DNA of 64,000 bases from Burkholderiaceae bacterium. Its GTDB lineage: Bacteria > Pseudomonadota > Gammaproteobacteria > Burkholderiales > Burkholderiaceae_C. Below the pieces are notes generated by a model, which did no database searches, was not told the origin of the DNA, and saw only the letters and a program-made list of their open reading frames with translations. Both the position numbers and the translations under genes were made by a program. The stretch is from positions 248,001 through 312,000 of the forward strand of contig JAHCKM010000005.1 of NCBI GenBank assembly GCA_026125795.1. The letters run 5' to 3'. Positions 1 to 9,781 of this stretch are shown here, piece after piece (position 1 is the first letter of the stretch; the number at the start of each line of letters is the position of its first letter).

Positions 1-1
1 C

Positions 2-730
<729 letters not shown>

Positions 731-768
731 AAACCCGATCTGCACGACACATCAACAAGGAGCGAGAC

Positions 769-1203
769 ATGAGAGCAGCGATCGTCGCCGGTGCGCTGGC
801 GCTGGCGGGGTTGTCGGCCGCGGCGCAGAACACGCCGGTGGGGCTGTGGAAGACCATCGACGACGACGGCAAGACCGAGAAGTCGCTGGTGCGCATCAGC
901 GATGCGGGCGGCGTCCTGAGCGGCAAGATCGAGAAGATCTTCGACCCGACCAAGCAGGATTCCAAATGCGACAAGTGCACCGACGATCGCAAGGACCAAC
1001 CGGTGCTGGGCATGGTGATCCTGCGCAACCTCAAGCAAGACGCCGATGACAAGGAAGTCTGGAGCGGCGGCGAGGTGCTCGATCCCAACAACGGCAAGGT
1101 CTACAAGACCCGCTTGAAGCCGATCGAAGGCGGCAAGCAGCTGCAGATGCGCGGCTACATCGGGCCTTTTTACCGCACGCAGGTGTGGCAACGCGTCGAA
1201 TAG
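769..1203 (+). CDS. DUF2147 family exported protein
   Basis: This 144-residue protein begins with a cleavable signal peptide (hydrophobic stretch ending near AAAQN at residue 22) and is therefore probably periplasmic. The mature part has the DUF2147 pattern: GLWKTIDD at the front, a central DxxCxxC-like segment (SKCDKCTDD) and a C-terminal MRGYIGPFYRTQVW. The function of the family is unknown; in beta- and alphaproteobacteria it often sits among lipid-metabolism genes, as here between an acyl-CoA dehydrogenase and a FadB-type enzyme. The ATG follows a purine-rich AAGGAG at 757-762, which decides the start. The CxxC pair is a visible feature; whether it binds metal or forms a disulfide is unknown. 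Confidence 0.85.
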   Translation: MRAAIVAGALALAGLSAAAQNTPVGLWKTIDDDGKTEKSLVRISDAGGVLSGKIEKIFDPTKQDSKCDKCTDDRKDQPVLGMVILRNLKQDADDKEVWSGGEVLDPNNGKVYKTRLKPIEGGKQLQMRGYIGPFYRTQVWQRVE

Positions 1204-1233
1204 ACGCACACAGCATTGGTTGGAGAAACCGCA

Positions 1234-3627
1234 GTGAATCGATTCGTGGTGCGCAAGGTGGCCGTGCTCGGAGCCGGCGTGATGGGTGCGCAGATCGCCG
1301 CCCATCTGGTCAACGTGAAGGTGCCGGTGGTGCTGTTCGACCTGGCAGCGAAGGAAGGGCCGAAGAACGGGATCGTGTTGAAGGCCCTCGACGGGTTGAA
1401 GAAACTCAAGCCTTCGCCGATCGGCGTGGCCGACGAGGTGAGCCTGATCCAGGCCGCCAACTACGACGAGCACCTGGAGCAGCTCAAGGGTTGCGATCTG
1501 GTGATCGAGGCGATCGCCGAGCGCATGGACTGGAAGCTCGACCTGTACAAGCGCGTCGCGCCCTACGTGGCGCCGCATGCGATCGTCGCATCCAACACCT
1601 CCGGCCTGTCCATCACCAAGCTGTCGCAGGCGCTGCCGGTCGAGATCAAGCCGCGCTTCTGCGGCATCCACTTCTTCAACCCGCCGCGCTACATGGCGCT
1701 GGTCGAGCTGATCCCCACGCCGACCACGCAAGCCGACGTGCTCGACCAGCTCGAGAGCTTCGTCACCACCGCGCTGGGCAAGAGCGTGGTGCGCGCCAAG
1801 GACACGCCCAACTTCATTGCCAACCGCGTGGGCATCGCCGGCATGCTGGCCACGATGGTCGAGGCCGAGAAGTTCGGGCTGACCTTCGACGTGGTCGACG
1901 ACCTCACAGGCAAGAAGATGGGCCGTGCCAGCTCCGGCACGTTCCGCACCGCCGACGTCGTGGGCCTCGACACCATGGCCCACGTGGTCAAGACCATGCA
2001 GGACAACCTGCAGGCCGATCCGTTCTACCCGCACTTCGCCACACCCAAGGTGCTCGCCGGCCTGATCGAAAAGGGCGCGCTCGGACAGAAGACCGGCGCG
2101 GGCTTCTACAAGAAGGTGGGCAAGGACATCCTGCGCCTCGACCCGGCCAAGGGCGACTACGTGCCCGCCGGTGGCAAGGCCGAGCCGATCGTCGAGCGCA
2201 TGCTGAAGAAGCCGGCCGGCGAGCGGCTCAAGCTGCTGCGCGAGTCGAGCAACCCGCAGGCGCAGTTCATCTGGTCCATCCTGCGCGACGGCTTCCACTA
2301 TGCCGCGGTGCATCTGGAGCAGATCGCCGACAGTGCGCGCGACGTCGACCTGGCGATGCGCTGGGGCTTCGGCTTGAAGCAGGGGCCGTTCGAGCTGTGG
2401 CAGGAAGCCGGCTGGAAGCAGGTGGCGCAATGGATCGCCGACGACATCGCATCGGGCAAGGCGTTGTCCAGCGCGCCGTTGCCGGCTTGGGTGACCGATG
2501 GCCCGGTCGCAACGAATCAGGGCGTGCACACGCCTGAAGGTTCATGGAGCCCGAGCCAGAAGCGCTACGTGCCACGCTCCAAGCTGCCGGTGTACGAGCG
2601 CCAGCCGTTCCCCGAGGCCGTGCTCGGCTCGGGCGCGCTGAGTCCGCTGCACAGCGGCACCGAGCTGTACAAGAACGACGAGATCCGCGTGTGGACGCGC
2701 GGCGACGACGTGCTCATTGCGAGCATCACGGCCAAGCTGCACCTGATCAGCCCGGCGGTGATCGAGGGCCTGAGCAAGGCGCTTGAAATCGCCGAAGCGC
2801 AATTCAAGGCGCTGGTGATCTGGTCGCCCGACGACGTGTTCTCGGCCGGCGCGAACCTCGAATCGCTGATGCCGGTGTTCATGAAGATGGGCTCCAAGGG
2901 CATCGCGCCGGAGGTCAAGAAGCTGCAGGACTTCATGCTGCGCATGCGCTATTCGCAGGTGCCGGTGGTCAGCGCGATGCGCGGCCTGGCGCTGGGCGGC
3001 GGCTGCGAGCTGGCGCTGTACAGCGCCCGCCGCGTGGCGCACATGGAGACCTACGTCGGTCTGGTCGAGGTCGGCGTCGGTCTCGTGCCCGCGGGCGGTG
3101 GCCTGGCCGCGATCGCGCGCAAGGCGGCCGAAGCCGCCGCGGCTGCGCCTGGCACCGACCTGCTTGCCTTCATCAAGGAGCCGTTCACCGCGGCCGCGAT
3201 GGCCAAGGTGGGCACCAGCGCGATCGAAAGCCAAGCGCTCGGCTATCTGGGCAGCGACGACGTGATCGTGCCGCACAAGGACGAACTGCTGACCGTCGCG
3301 CTGGCCCAGGCCAACGCCATGGCCGATTCCGGCTGGCGCGCGCCGCACAGGAAGCTGATTCCCGTGGCAGGCCGCAACGGCATCGCGACGATCAAGGCGT
3401 CGCTGGTCGGCCTGCGCGACGGCGGCTTCGCCAGCCCGCACGACTTCCACCTCGCGAGCCTGATCGCCGACGTGGTCTGCGGCGGCGATGTCAATGCCGG
3501 CGCCTTGGTGACCGAGGAATACCTGATGGCGCTGGAGCGCAAGCACTTCTGCTCGCTGCTGGACCATCCGAAGACCCAAGAGCGAATCATGGGGATGCTG
3601 CAAACCGGCAAGCCCGTTCGGAACTGA
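1234..3627 (+). CDS. 3-hydroxyacyl-CoA dehydrogenase / enoyl-CoA hydratase fusion (FadB/FadN-type)
   Basis: A 797-residue bifunctional beta-oxidation enzyme. The N-terminal half is an NAD-dependent 3-hydroxyacyl-CoA dehydrogenase: Rossmann motif GAGVMG near residues 10-15, then CGIHFFNPPRYM and the C-terminal dehydrogenase domain. The second half, from about residue 490, is a crotonase domain with the oxyanion segment RGLALGGGCELAL near residue 585. This order (dehydrogenase first, hydratase second) is the FadN-like arrangement, the reverse of E. coli FadB. The start is taken as GTG at 1234, which follows GGAGA at 1222-1226; a TTG 18 bases upstream is less likely. The thiolase gene starts 14 bases after the stop, so the two are almost certainly co-transcribed and act on successive intermediates. 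Confidence 0.93.
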   Translation: MNRFVVRKVAVLGAGVMGAQIAAHLVNVKVPVVLFDLAAKEGPKNGIVLKALDGLKKLKPSPIGVADEVSLIQAANYDEHLEQLKGCDLVIEAIAERMDWKLDLYKRVAPYVAPHAIVASNTSGLSITKLSQALPVEIKPRFCGIHFFNPPRYMALVELIPTPTTQADVLDQLESFVTTALGKSVVRAKDTPNFIANRVGIAGMLATMVEAEKFGLTFDVVDDLTGKKMGRASSGTFRTADVVGLDTMAHVVKTMQDNLQADPFYPHFATPKVLAGLIEKGALGQKTGAGFYKKVGKDILRLDPAKGDYVPAGGKAEPIVERMLKKPAGERLKLLRESSNPQAQFIWSILRDGFHYAAVHLEQIADSARDVDLAMRWGFGLKQGPFELWQEAGWKQVAQWIADDIASGKALSSAPLPAWVTDGPVATNQGVHTPEGSWSPSQKRYVPRSKLPVYERQPFPEAVLGSGALSPLHSGTELYKNDEIRVWTRGDDVLIASITAKLHLISPAVIEGLSKALEIAEAQFKALVIWSPDDVFSAGANLESLMPVFMKMGSKGIAPEVKKLQDFMLRMRYSQVPVVSAMRGLALGGGCELALYSARRVAHMETYVGLVEVGVGLVPAGGGLAAIARKAAEAAAAAPGTDLLAFIKEPFTAAAMAKVGTSAIESQALGYLGSDDVIVPHKDELLTVALAQANAMADSGWRAPHRKLIPVAGRNGIATIKASLVGLRDGGFASPHDFHLASLIADVVCGGDVNAGALVTEEYLMALERKHFCSLLDHPKTQERIMGMLQTGKPVRN

Positions 3628-3641
3628 AGTCGGAGAACCAG

Positions 3642-4841
3642 ATGACCAAGCAAGTTCAAGACGCCTACATCGTCGCCGCCACGCGTTCGCCGATCGGCAA
3701 GGCGCCGCGCGGCATGTTCCGCCACATGCGCTCCGACGACCTTCTCGTGGCCACGATCCAGCATGCGTTGAAGCAGGTGCCGTCGCTCGACCCCAAGGCG
3801 ATCGAAGACGCGATCATCGGCTGCGCGATGCCCGAGGGGCAGCAGGGGCTCAACATGGCGCGTGTCGCCGCGCTGCTGGCCGGGCTGCCGCACACGGTGG
3901 GCGGCGTCACGATCAACCGCTTCTGCGCGTCGGGCGTCACGGCGGTGCAGATGGCGGCCGATCGCATCCGCGTCGGCGAGGCCGACGTGATGATCGCCGG
4001 CGGCGCCGAAAGCATGAGCGCCGTGCCGATGACCGGCCACACGCCGTCGTTTAACGCGCACATCTTCGAGCGCGACGAGAACATCGGCATCGCCTACGGC
4101 ATGGGGCTGACTGCGGAGCGCGTGGCCGAGCAGTGGAAGGTGAGCCGCGACGCGCAGGACCAGTTTGCGCTGGCCTCGCACCAGAAGGCGATCAAGGCGC
4201 AAGCCGCCGGCGAGTTCGCCGCCGAGATGACGCCGGTCCAGATCGAGGATCGTTTGCCCGATTTGGCCAGCGGCGACGTGATCGTGAAGACGCGCAAGGT
4301 CGAGCTCGACGAAGGTCCGCGCGCCGACACATCGCTCGAGGCGCTGGGCAAGCTGAAGCCGGTGTTCGCCACCAAGGGCAGCGTGACGGCCGGCAACTCC
4401 AGCCAGACCAGCGACGGCGCGGGCTGCCTGATCGTGGCCAGCGAAAGGGCGGTCAAGCAGTTCAACCTGAAGCCGCTCGCGCGTTTCGTCAGTTTTGCGA
4501 TCAAGGGCGTACCGCCACACATCATGGGCATCGGCCCGATCGAGGCGATTCCCGTCGCGCTGGCGCATGCGGGCTTGAAGCTCGACCAGATGGACTGGAT
4601 CGAGCTGAACGAGGCCTTCGCTGCGCAATCGCTCGCGGTCATCAACTCGGTGGGATTGAACCCGGCCAAGGTCAATCCGATGGGCGGCGCCATCGCGCTG
4701 GGCCACCCGCTCGGCGCCACCGGCGCCATCCGCTCGGCCACCGTCGTGCATGCCTTGCAGCGGCACAAGCTGAAGTACGGCATGGTGACGATGTGTGTCG
4801 GCACGGGCCAAGGGGCCGCCGGCATCTTCGAGCGCGTGTGA
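3642..4841 (+). CDS. fadA: Acetyl-CoA C-acyltransferase (3-ketoacyl-CoA thiolase)
   Basis: This 399-residue thiolase cleaves 3-ketoacyl-CoA to acetyl-CoA and a shortened acyl-CoA. The acylated cysteine lies in NRFCASGVTAVQ (near residue 92), the GGAESMS motif follows, and the C-terminal active-site motifs NEAFAAQ, GGAIALGHPLGATG and CVGTGQGAA are all intact. Its length is normal for the family. The ATG is preceded by CGGAGA. It is paired with the FadB-type gene directly upstream, which supplies its substrate. Whether it is strictly catabolic (FadA/FadI) or also works in the biosynthetic direction cannot be decided from sequence; the operon context favours catabolism. Confidence 0.95.
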   Translation: MTKQVQDAYIVAATRSPIGKAPRGMFRHMRSDDLLVATIQHALKQVPSLDPKAIEDAIIGCAMPEGQQGLNMARVAALLAGLPHTVGGVTINRFCASGVTAVQMAADRIRVGEADVMIAGGAESMSAVPMTGHTPSFNAHIFERDENIGIAYGMGLTAERVAEQWKVSRDAQDQFALASHQKAIKAQAAGEFAAEMTPVQIEDRLPDLASGDVIVKTRKVELDEGPRADTSLEALGKLKPVFATKGSVTAGNSSQTSDGAGCLIVASERAVKQFNLKPLARFVSFAIKGVPPHIMGIGPIEAIPVALAHAGLKLDQMDWIELNEAFAAQSLAVINSVGLNPAKVNPMGGAIALGHPLGATGAIRSATVVHALQRHKLKYGMVTMCVGTGQGAAGIFERV

Positions 4842-4845
4842 CGCC

Positions 4846-5724
4846 ATGGGCCAGCCCATCACGTTCACGGCCGACTCCGGCAGCGTTGCGCTCGGCGGCC
4901 GCTACCACGCGCCGCATGGCTCCGCGAAAGCGGTGGTCCTGATCGCCGGCGCGATGGGCGTCAAGCAGGACTACTACGCCGAGTTCGCGCAGTGGCTCGC
5001 CGGTCAGGGTTATGCCGCCTTGCGCTTCGACTACCGCGGCATGGGTGAATCGCTGCCCGACGGACGCGGCCTGCGCGGCTTTCGGGCTGATCTGTTCGAC
5101 TGGGCGCGCGACATCGATGCGGCGATCGATGCGCTGCTCGCGCGCCACCCCGATCGGCCGCTCTATGTGGTGGGCCACAGCCTGGGCGCGCAGCTGCCGG
5201 GCCTGTTGCGCCACCGCGATCGCATCGCCGGGCTGGTGTCGGTGGCCGCGGGCAGCGGCTACTGGCGCGACAACGCGCCGCAGCTCAAGCGCATGGTGCT
5301 GTACTTCTGGCACGTGCTGGTGCCGGTCGGCGTGGCGCTGGCCGGCTACTTTCCCGGCAAGCGCATCGGCAAGGTCGGGGACCTGCCGCGCGGCGTGGTG
5401 TTGCAGTGGCGGCGCTGGTGCATGCACCCGCGTTACCACGTGGGCGCAGAGGGCGAGGCGGTGCGCGAGCAGTTTGCCGGCGCGAGGTTCCCGATCGTCG
5501 CGCTGTCGATCACCGACGACGAGCTGATGACCGAGCGCGGCACCCGCGTGCTGATCGATTGTTATGAGAACGCGCCGCGCCAGCTGCAGCGCATCGCACC
5601 GGCCGACGTGGGCGTCGAGCGCATCGGTCATTTCGGGTTCTTCCGGCGCCAGTTCGAGCCCACCTTGTGGCGGCGCCTGGAGCACCTGCTGGCAGGCTTC
5701 GGCCCGGCGCGCAGCGCGTCGTAA
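4846..5724 (+). CDS. Alpha/beta hydrolase (serine hydrolase), lipid-operon member
   Basis: A 292-residue alpha/beta-hydrolase fold protein. It has the nucleophile elbow GHSLGAQ (serine near residue 110), an early FDYRGMGES strand-turn, and a late GHFGFF segment that carries the probable catalytic histidine. No signal peptide is seen, so it is cytoplasmic. The ATG at 4846 lies 4 bases after the thiolase stop, which suggests translational coupling with the beta-oxidation genes. The family includes esterases and thioesterases; the substrate is not evident. An in-frame start 51 bases upstream would overlap the thiolase and is rejected. Confidence 0.82.
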   Translation: MGQPITFTADSGSVALGGRYHAPHGSAKAVVLIAGAMGVKQDYYAEFAQWLAGQGYAALRFDYRGMGESLPDGRGLRGFRADLFDWARDIDAAIDALLARHPDRPLYVVGHSLGAQLPGLLRHRDRIAGLVSVAAGSGYWRDNAPQLKRMVLYFWHVLVPVGVALAGYFPGKRIGKVGDLPRGVVLQWRRWCMHPRYHVGAEGEAVREQFAGARFPIVALSITDDELMTERGTRVLIDCYENAPRQLQRIAPADVGVERIGHFGFFRRQFEPTLWRRLEHLLAGFGPARSAS

Positions 5725-5758
5725 GTACACTGCGCGTCGCTGCTTGCAGGAGCGACGC

Positions 5759-6937
5759 ATGGCCGATCTTCCCCTCGACCCCTCCAGTTGCCTGCCTGAC
5801 GACGGTGCCGCGGGCACGCTGATCGGTCGCTGCTGGCTGCCGGGCGAGCATGCCGGCCCGGCAGTGGTGGCCGTGCGGCCTGAAGGCGTGTTCGACCTGT
5901 CGCAGCGCTTTGCTACCGTGAGCGACCTGCTCGACGATCCGGCGCCCGCCGCCGCGGTGCGCGCCACGCATGGCCGCCGGGTCGGCACCCTGGCGGAGAT
6001 CCTGCGCCACACCTTGCGCGCGCAGCGCGATGCGCCCACGCTGCTGGCACCGATCGACCTGCAGGTGATCAAGGCCGCCGGCGTCACGTTTGCCAGCAGC
6101 CTTCTGGAACGCGTGATCGAGGAGCAGGCCAAGGGCGACCCGTCGCGCGCCGAGGCCGTGCGGGCCGAAGTCCAGGCCGCGATCGGCACCAACCTGGCCT
6201 CGGTGAAGCCGGGTTCGCCTGCCGCCGCGGCGCTCAAGGCCGCGTTGCAGTCGCGCGGATTGTGGAGCCAGTACCTCGAAGTGGGCATCGGCCCGGACGC
6301 CGAGGTGTTCACCAAGGCGCCGCTGCTGTCGGCGCTGGGCAGCGGCGTGCCGATCGGCGTGCGCGGCGACTCGGCCTGGAACAACCCCGAGCCCGAGGTG
6401 GTGCTGGCGGTCAACAGCCGGGCCCACATCGTCGGCGCCACGCTCGGCAACGACGTCAACCTGCGTGACTTCGAGGGCCGCAGCGCGCTCCTGCTCGGCA
6501 AGAGCAAGGACAACAACGGGTCGACCGCGATCGGCCCGTTCATCCGGCTGTTCGACTCGACGTTTTCGCTCGACGACGTGCGCAAGGCCGACTTGACGCT
6601 GACCGTGACTGGCACCGACGGGTTCGTGCTCGAGGGCTCCAGCACGATGCGAGAGATCAGCCGCGACCCGCTCGATCTGGTGGCGCAGACCACGGCGATG
6701 CATCAGTATCCCGACGGCTTCGTGCTGTTCTGCGGCACGCTGTTCGCGCCCACGCAGGACCGGGGCGCGCCCGGCAGCGGCTTCACGCACCACGTGGGCG
6801 ACATCGTGCGAATCCGCAGCGCCAAGCTCGGCGAGCTGGTGAACCGCATCGAGCTGAGCGAGCGCCTCGCGCCATGGACCTACGGCGTGCGCGCGCTGAT
6901 GGGCCACGTGCACCGGCGGCAGGCCCCGGCGATCTGA
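5759..6937 (+). CDS. Fumarylacetoacetate hydrolase (FAH) family protein
   Basis: A 392-residue protein with a C-terminal FAH-type domain: the metal-site segment PEPEVVLAVNSR and the later GNDVNLRDFEGRSALLLGKSKD are characteristic. The family acts on C-C bonds next to keto groups (fumarylacetoacetase, 2-keto-pentenoate hydratase, acylpyruvase); this long subgroup is often only named FAH family protein. The ATG at 5759 follows a strong CAGGAG at 5747-5752 and lies 34 bases after the upstream hydrolase. No signal peptide is visible. The specific reaction cannot be assigned from sequence. Confidence 0.85.
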   Translation: MADLPLDPSSCLPDDGAAGTLIGRCWLPGEHAGPAVVAVRPEGVFDLSQRFATVSDLLDDPAPAAAVRATHGRRVGTLAEILRHTLRAQRDAPTLLAPIDLQVIKAAGVTFASSLLERVIEEQAKGDPSRAEAVRAEVQAAIGTNLASVKPGSPAAAALKAALQSRGLWSQYLEVGIGPDAEVFTKAPLLSALGSGVPIGVRGDSAWNNPEPEVVLAVNSRAHIVGATLGNDVNLRDFEGRSALLLGKSKDNNGSTAIGPFIRLFDSTFSLDDVRKADLTLTVTGTDGFVLEGSSTMREISRDPLDLVAQTTAMHQYPDGFVLFCGTLFAPTQDRGAPGSGFTHHVGDIVRIRSAKLGELVNRIELSERLAPWTYGVRALMGHVHRRQAPAI

Positions 6938-6943
6938 CGCGAC

Positions 6944-7825
6944 TTACGGCATCGTCCCCTTCGGGCGGCTGGCCGAAGGCCAGCCGCCCCCGGTGTGCTC
7001 GATCAGCGCATCGATCAGGCGCATCAGGTGGCGCTGCAGCGTTTCGAAGCCGGCGCTCGGCTCCAGCGTGGCCGGGTCCATGTACAGGCGCTTGTTGATC
7101 TCTATCTGCAGGCTGTGGCGGCCGGCCGCCGGATCGGAATAGGCCTGCACCAGCGCCACGCCCTTGAACGGATCGTTGACCCGGACGTCGTAGCCCGTCT
7201 GCTGGAGCGTGCGCTGCACGAAAGCGGTCAACGCCGGGTCGCAGGTGGTGCCGTCGCGGTCGCCGAGCACGAAATCGGCGCGCGCGCGGCCGGCGCCGCC
7301 TTCGCCCTGGGCGCCGCCGACCGCGTTCATTGAATGACAGTTGATGTGCACCACCTGGCCGAAGCGCCCGTGCGCCGCATCGAGCAGCCGTTTCAGGTGC
7401 CGGTGGTACGGCGTGTGGCAGCGCGCGATGCGCTCGCGGATCTCCTGCGCCGTCAGCCGGCGCGCATAGATCGGCCGGCCATCGTCGAGCGTGCGCCACA
7501 CCAGCGCCTTGCCCAGGCGCGCCTTGCTGCTGCCCGACAGGCCTTCCGGCGCCGTGTCGAGCAGCTCGGGGTCGATGTCGTCGGCGTGCCGGTTGACATC
7601 CAGGTAGAGCCTGGATACCCGGGCTGCCAGCAGCGGTATGCCGCGCTCGGTGGCCGGCATGTAAAGCCGGTCGACATAACAGTCCTCGGCGTCGCGCAGG
7701 TCGACCGCATCGAGCACGGCGCCGAAATCGGCCGGCAGCTCGCGCCCCGAGTGCGGCGAGTCGAGCACCAGCGGATGGTGCGGCGCGGCGGGGCCATGCA
7801 GAAACACGGGGTCCGACTCTTGCAT
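6944..7825 (-). CDS. N-formylglutamate amidohydrolase family protein
   Basis: A 293-residue protein of the N-formylglutamate amidohydrolase family (HutG/FGase type), zinc enzymes that hydrolyse N-formyl-L-glutamate at the end of one histidine-degradation route. Visible family features are LVLDSPHSGRELP near the start, DLRDAEDCYVDRLY, the LYLDVNRHADDID block and VVHINCHSMNAVGG. No other hut gene is nearby, so a role in histidine use is only an inference. It is convergent with the FAH gene (6-base gap) and divergent from the peptide ABC importer, sharing a 111-base upstream region with short hairpins. Confidence 0.85.
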   Translation of the reverse strand: MQESDPVFLHGPAAPHHPLVLDSPHSGRELPADFGAVLDAVDLRDAEDCYVDRLYMPATERGIPLLAARVSRLYLDVNRHADDIDPELLDTAPEGLSGSSKARLGKALVWRTLDDGRPIYARRLTAQEIRERIARCHTPYHRHLKRLLDAAHGRFGQVVHINCHSMNAVGGAQGEGGAGRARADFVLGDRDGTTCDPALTAFVQRTLQQTGYDVRVNDPFKGVALVQAYSDPAAGRHSLQIEINKRLYMDPATLEPSAGFETLQRHLMRLIDALIEHTGGGWPSASRPKGTMP

Positions 7826-7841
7826 GGGTCGCAGTATCGAT

Positions 7842-7870
7842 CACCCGAATGCTCGGGTGGACCCGAATGC
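7842..7870. promoter_or_regulatory. Hairpin plus direct repeat between divergent genes (operator candidate)
   Basis: In the 111-base gap between the divergent amidohydrolase and peptide-importer genes there is a perfect 7-bp stem (CACCCGA, loop ATGC, TCGGGTG, 7842-7859). The decamer ACCCGAATGC occurs twice, at 7843 and 7861, 18 bases apart. Paired sites in a divergent promoter region suggest an operator, but no regulator gene lies beside it. The function is inferred only. Confidence 0.35.
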
Positions 7871-7936
7871 GGGCGTTGGTGCACGGCGGATAGCATGCCA
7901 GGCACCGATTTGGACCATCGAGATCCGGAGGTTGTG

Positions 7937-9730
7937 ATGAAGGCGAAACAGATTCGCGCCATGGTCGAGCAAGTGCGCGAAGGCAAGCTGCCGCGTCGCG
8001 CGTTCATCGAACGTTTGGTCGGCGTCGGCCTCACGGCCCCGATGGCGTCGATGATGCTGATGCATTACGGCGTCGCGCAGACCGCGACCGCGCCCACCTA
8101 CAAGCCCACCAAACGCGGCGGTGGGGGCACGCTCAAAATCCTGTACTGGCAAGCCGCCGTGCACCTGAATCCGCACTACGCAGGCGGCACCAAGGACCAG
8201 GATGCGAGCCGCGTGTTCTACGAGCCGCTCGGCGGCTGGGACAACGAAGGCAACATGATCCCGATCCTGGCCGCCGAGGTGCCTTCGCGCGCCAATGGGG
8301 GCGTGGCGGCCGACGGCCGCAGCGTCACCTGGAAGCTCAAGCGTGGCGTGAAGTGGCACGACGGCAAGGACTTCACCGCCGACGACGTGGTGTTCACCGC
8401 GCAATACGCCGGCGATCCGGCCGCCGCGATGGTCACCATCGGGGCCTACAAGGATATCAAGGTCGTGAAGGTCGACTCGCACACGGTGCGTGTGGAGTTT
8501 CCGCGGCCCACGCCGTTCTGGGGCGAGCCTTTCACCGGCGCCGTCGGCGGCATCCTGCCCAAGCACGTGTTCGAGCCCTTCATGGGCGCCAAGTCGCGCG
8601 AGAACCCCGCCAACACCAAGCCGGTGGGCACCGGGCCGTACAAACTCGTCGACTTCAAGCCGGGCGACATCCTGCGCGCCGAGGCCAACCCGAACTACCA
8701 CGTGCCGAACCAGCCGTTCTTTGACGCGCTGGAGATCAAGGGCGGTGGCGACGCCACCAGCGCGGCGCGCGCGGTGCTGCAGACCGCCGAGTTCGACCTC
8801 GCCTGGAACCTGGCCGTGGAGGACGAGATCCTCAAGCGGCTCGAAGCCGCCAACAAGGGCCGCATGGAGTTCTATCCCGGCAGCGACATCGAGTTCGTGA
8901 TGCTCAACGTCACCGATCCGTGGAACGAGGTCGACGGCGAGCGCGCCAGCGCCAAGAGCAAGCACCCGGCGTTCTCCGACAAGGCGGTGCGCGAGGCGAT
9001 GAGCCTGCTGGTCGATCGCAAGGGCATCGCTGACGTGATCTACGGCCGCGGCGCGGTGACGACGTCGAACTTCCTCAACAACCCGCCGCGCTTTCGCAGC
9101 CCCAACACGCGCTACGAGTTCAACGTCGAGAAGGCCAACCAGGTGCTGGAGGCCGCCGGCTGGAAGAAGGGCGCCGACGGCATCCGCGCCAAGGGCAACG
9201 TGAAGCTGAAGTTCGTGTACCAGACCTCGGTGAGCGGGCCTCGGCAGAAGTGCCAGGCCATCATCAAGGACGCCTGCAGCAAGGCCGGCATCGAGCTCGA
9301 GCTCAAGAGCATCGTGGCCGCGGTGTTCTTCGGCAGCGACTTCGCCAATCCGGACACGTATCAGAAGTTCTGGTCCGACATGCAGATGTTCACCACCACG
9401 ATGACGCAGCCGGACCCGCACTACTTCATGAACCAGTTCCTCACCTCGGAGATCTCGCAGAAGGAGAACAAGTGGGCCAGCCGTAACCTGGTGCGCTGGA
9501 GCAACAAGGAATACGACGACACCTACAAGGCGCAGCAGGTGGAGCTCGATCCGGCCAAGCGCGCCGCGCTGTTCATCAAGCTGAACGACCTGGTCGTGGA
9601 AGACAAGCACGTGATCCCGTTGTTCGCGCGCCCGCGGCCCTACGGCATCGTCAACAAGCTCAAGCCCGCGCTGTCGGCCTGGGACAGCGCGACGGGCGCG
9701 CTGGGCTACTGGTATCGCGACGCCACTTGA
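7937..9730 (+). CDS. Peptide/nickel-type ABC transporter substrate-binding protein
   Basis: A 597-residue SBP family 5 protein, the periplasmic receptor of a DppABCDF/OppABCDF-type importer. The N-terminus has a twin-arginine-like motif (PRRAFIERL) followed by a hydrophobic segment, so export through Tat is likely. Family hallmarks include WKLKRGVKWHDGKDFTADDV and TGPYKLVDFKPGD. The ATG at 7937 is preceded by GGAGG at 7927-7931. Two permease and two ATPase genes follow on the same strand. Members bind peptides, nickel, glutathione or sugars, and the ligand cannot be inferred here. A long in-frame upstream extension overlaps the divergent amidohydrolase gene and is not used. Confidence 0.92.
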   Translation: MKAKQIRAMVEQVREGKLPRRAFIERLVGVGLTAPMASMMLMHYGVAQTATAPTYKPTKRGGGGTLKILYWQAAVHLNPHYAGGTKDQDASRVFYEPLGGWDNEGNMIPILAAEVPSRANGGVAADGRSVTWKLKRGVKWHDGKDFTADDVVFTAQYAGDPAAAMVTIGAYKDIKVVKVDSHTVRVEFPRPTPFWGEPFTGAVGGILPKHVFEPFMGAKSRENPANTKPVGTGPYKLVDFKPGDILRAEANPNYHVPNQPFFDALEIKGGGDATSAARAVLQTAEFDLAWNLAVEDEILKRLEAANKGRMEFYPGSDIEFVMLNVTDPWNEVDGERASAKSKHPAFSDKAVREAMSLLVDRKGIADVIYGRGAVTTSNFLNNPPRFRSPNTRYEFNVEKANQVLEAAGWKKGADGIRAKGNVKLKFVYQTSVSGPRQKCQAIIKDACSKAGIELELKSIVAAVFFGSDFANPDTYQKFWSDMQMFTTTMTQPDPHYFMNQFLTSEISQKENKWASRNLVRWSNKEYDDTYKAQQVELDPAKRAALFIKLNDLVVEDKHVIPLFARPRPYGIVNKLKPALSAWDSATGALGYWYRDAT

Positions 9731-9742
9731 TCGTCTCGGGGC

Positions 9743-9766
9743 GCCGGCCGCGGTAGCGCTGCCGGC
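9743..9766 (+). terminator. Stem-loop between binding-protein and permease genes
   Basis: In the 51-base gap after the binding-protein stop, GCCGGC at 9743-9748 can pair with GCCGGC at 9761-9766, extended by CGC/GCG around a GGTA loop. There is no U-tract. Such hairpins after a binding-protein gene usually protect its mRNA from decay or lower expression of the permease genes; this role is inferred from position. Confidence 0.35.
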
Positions 9767-9781
9767 ACACCCGATCACGCC

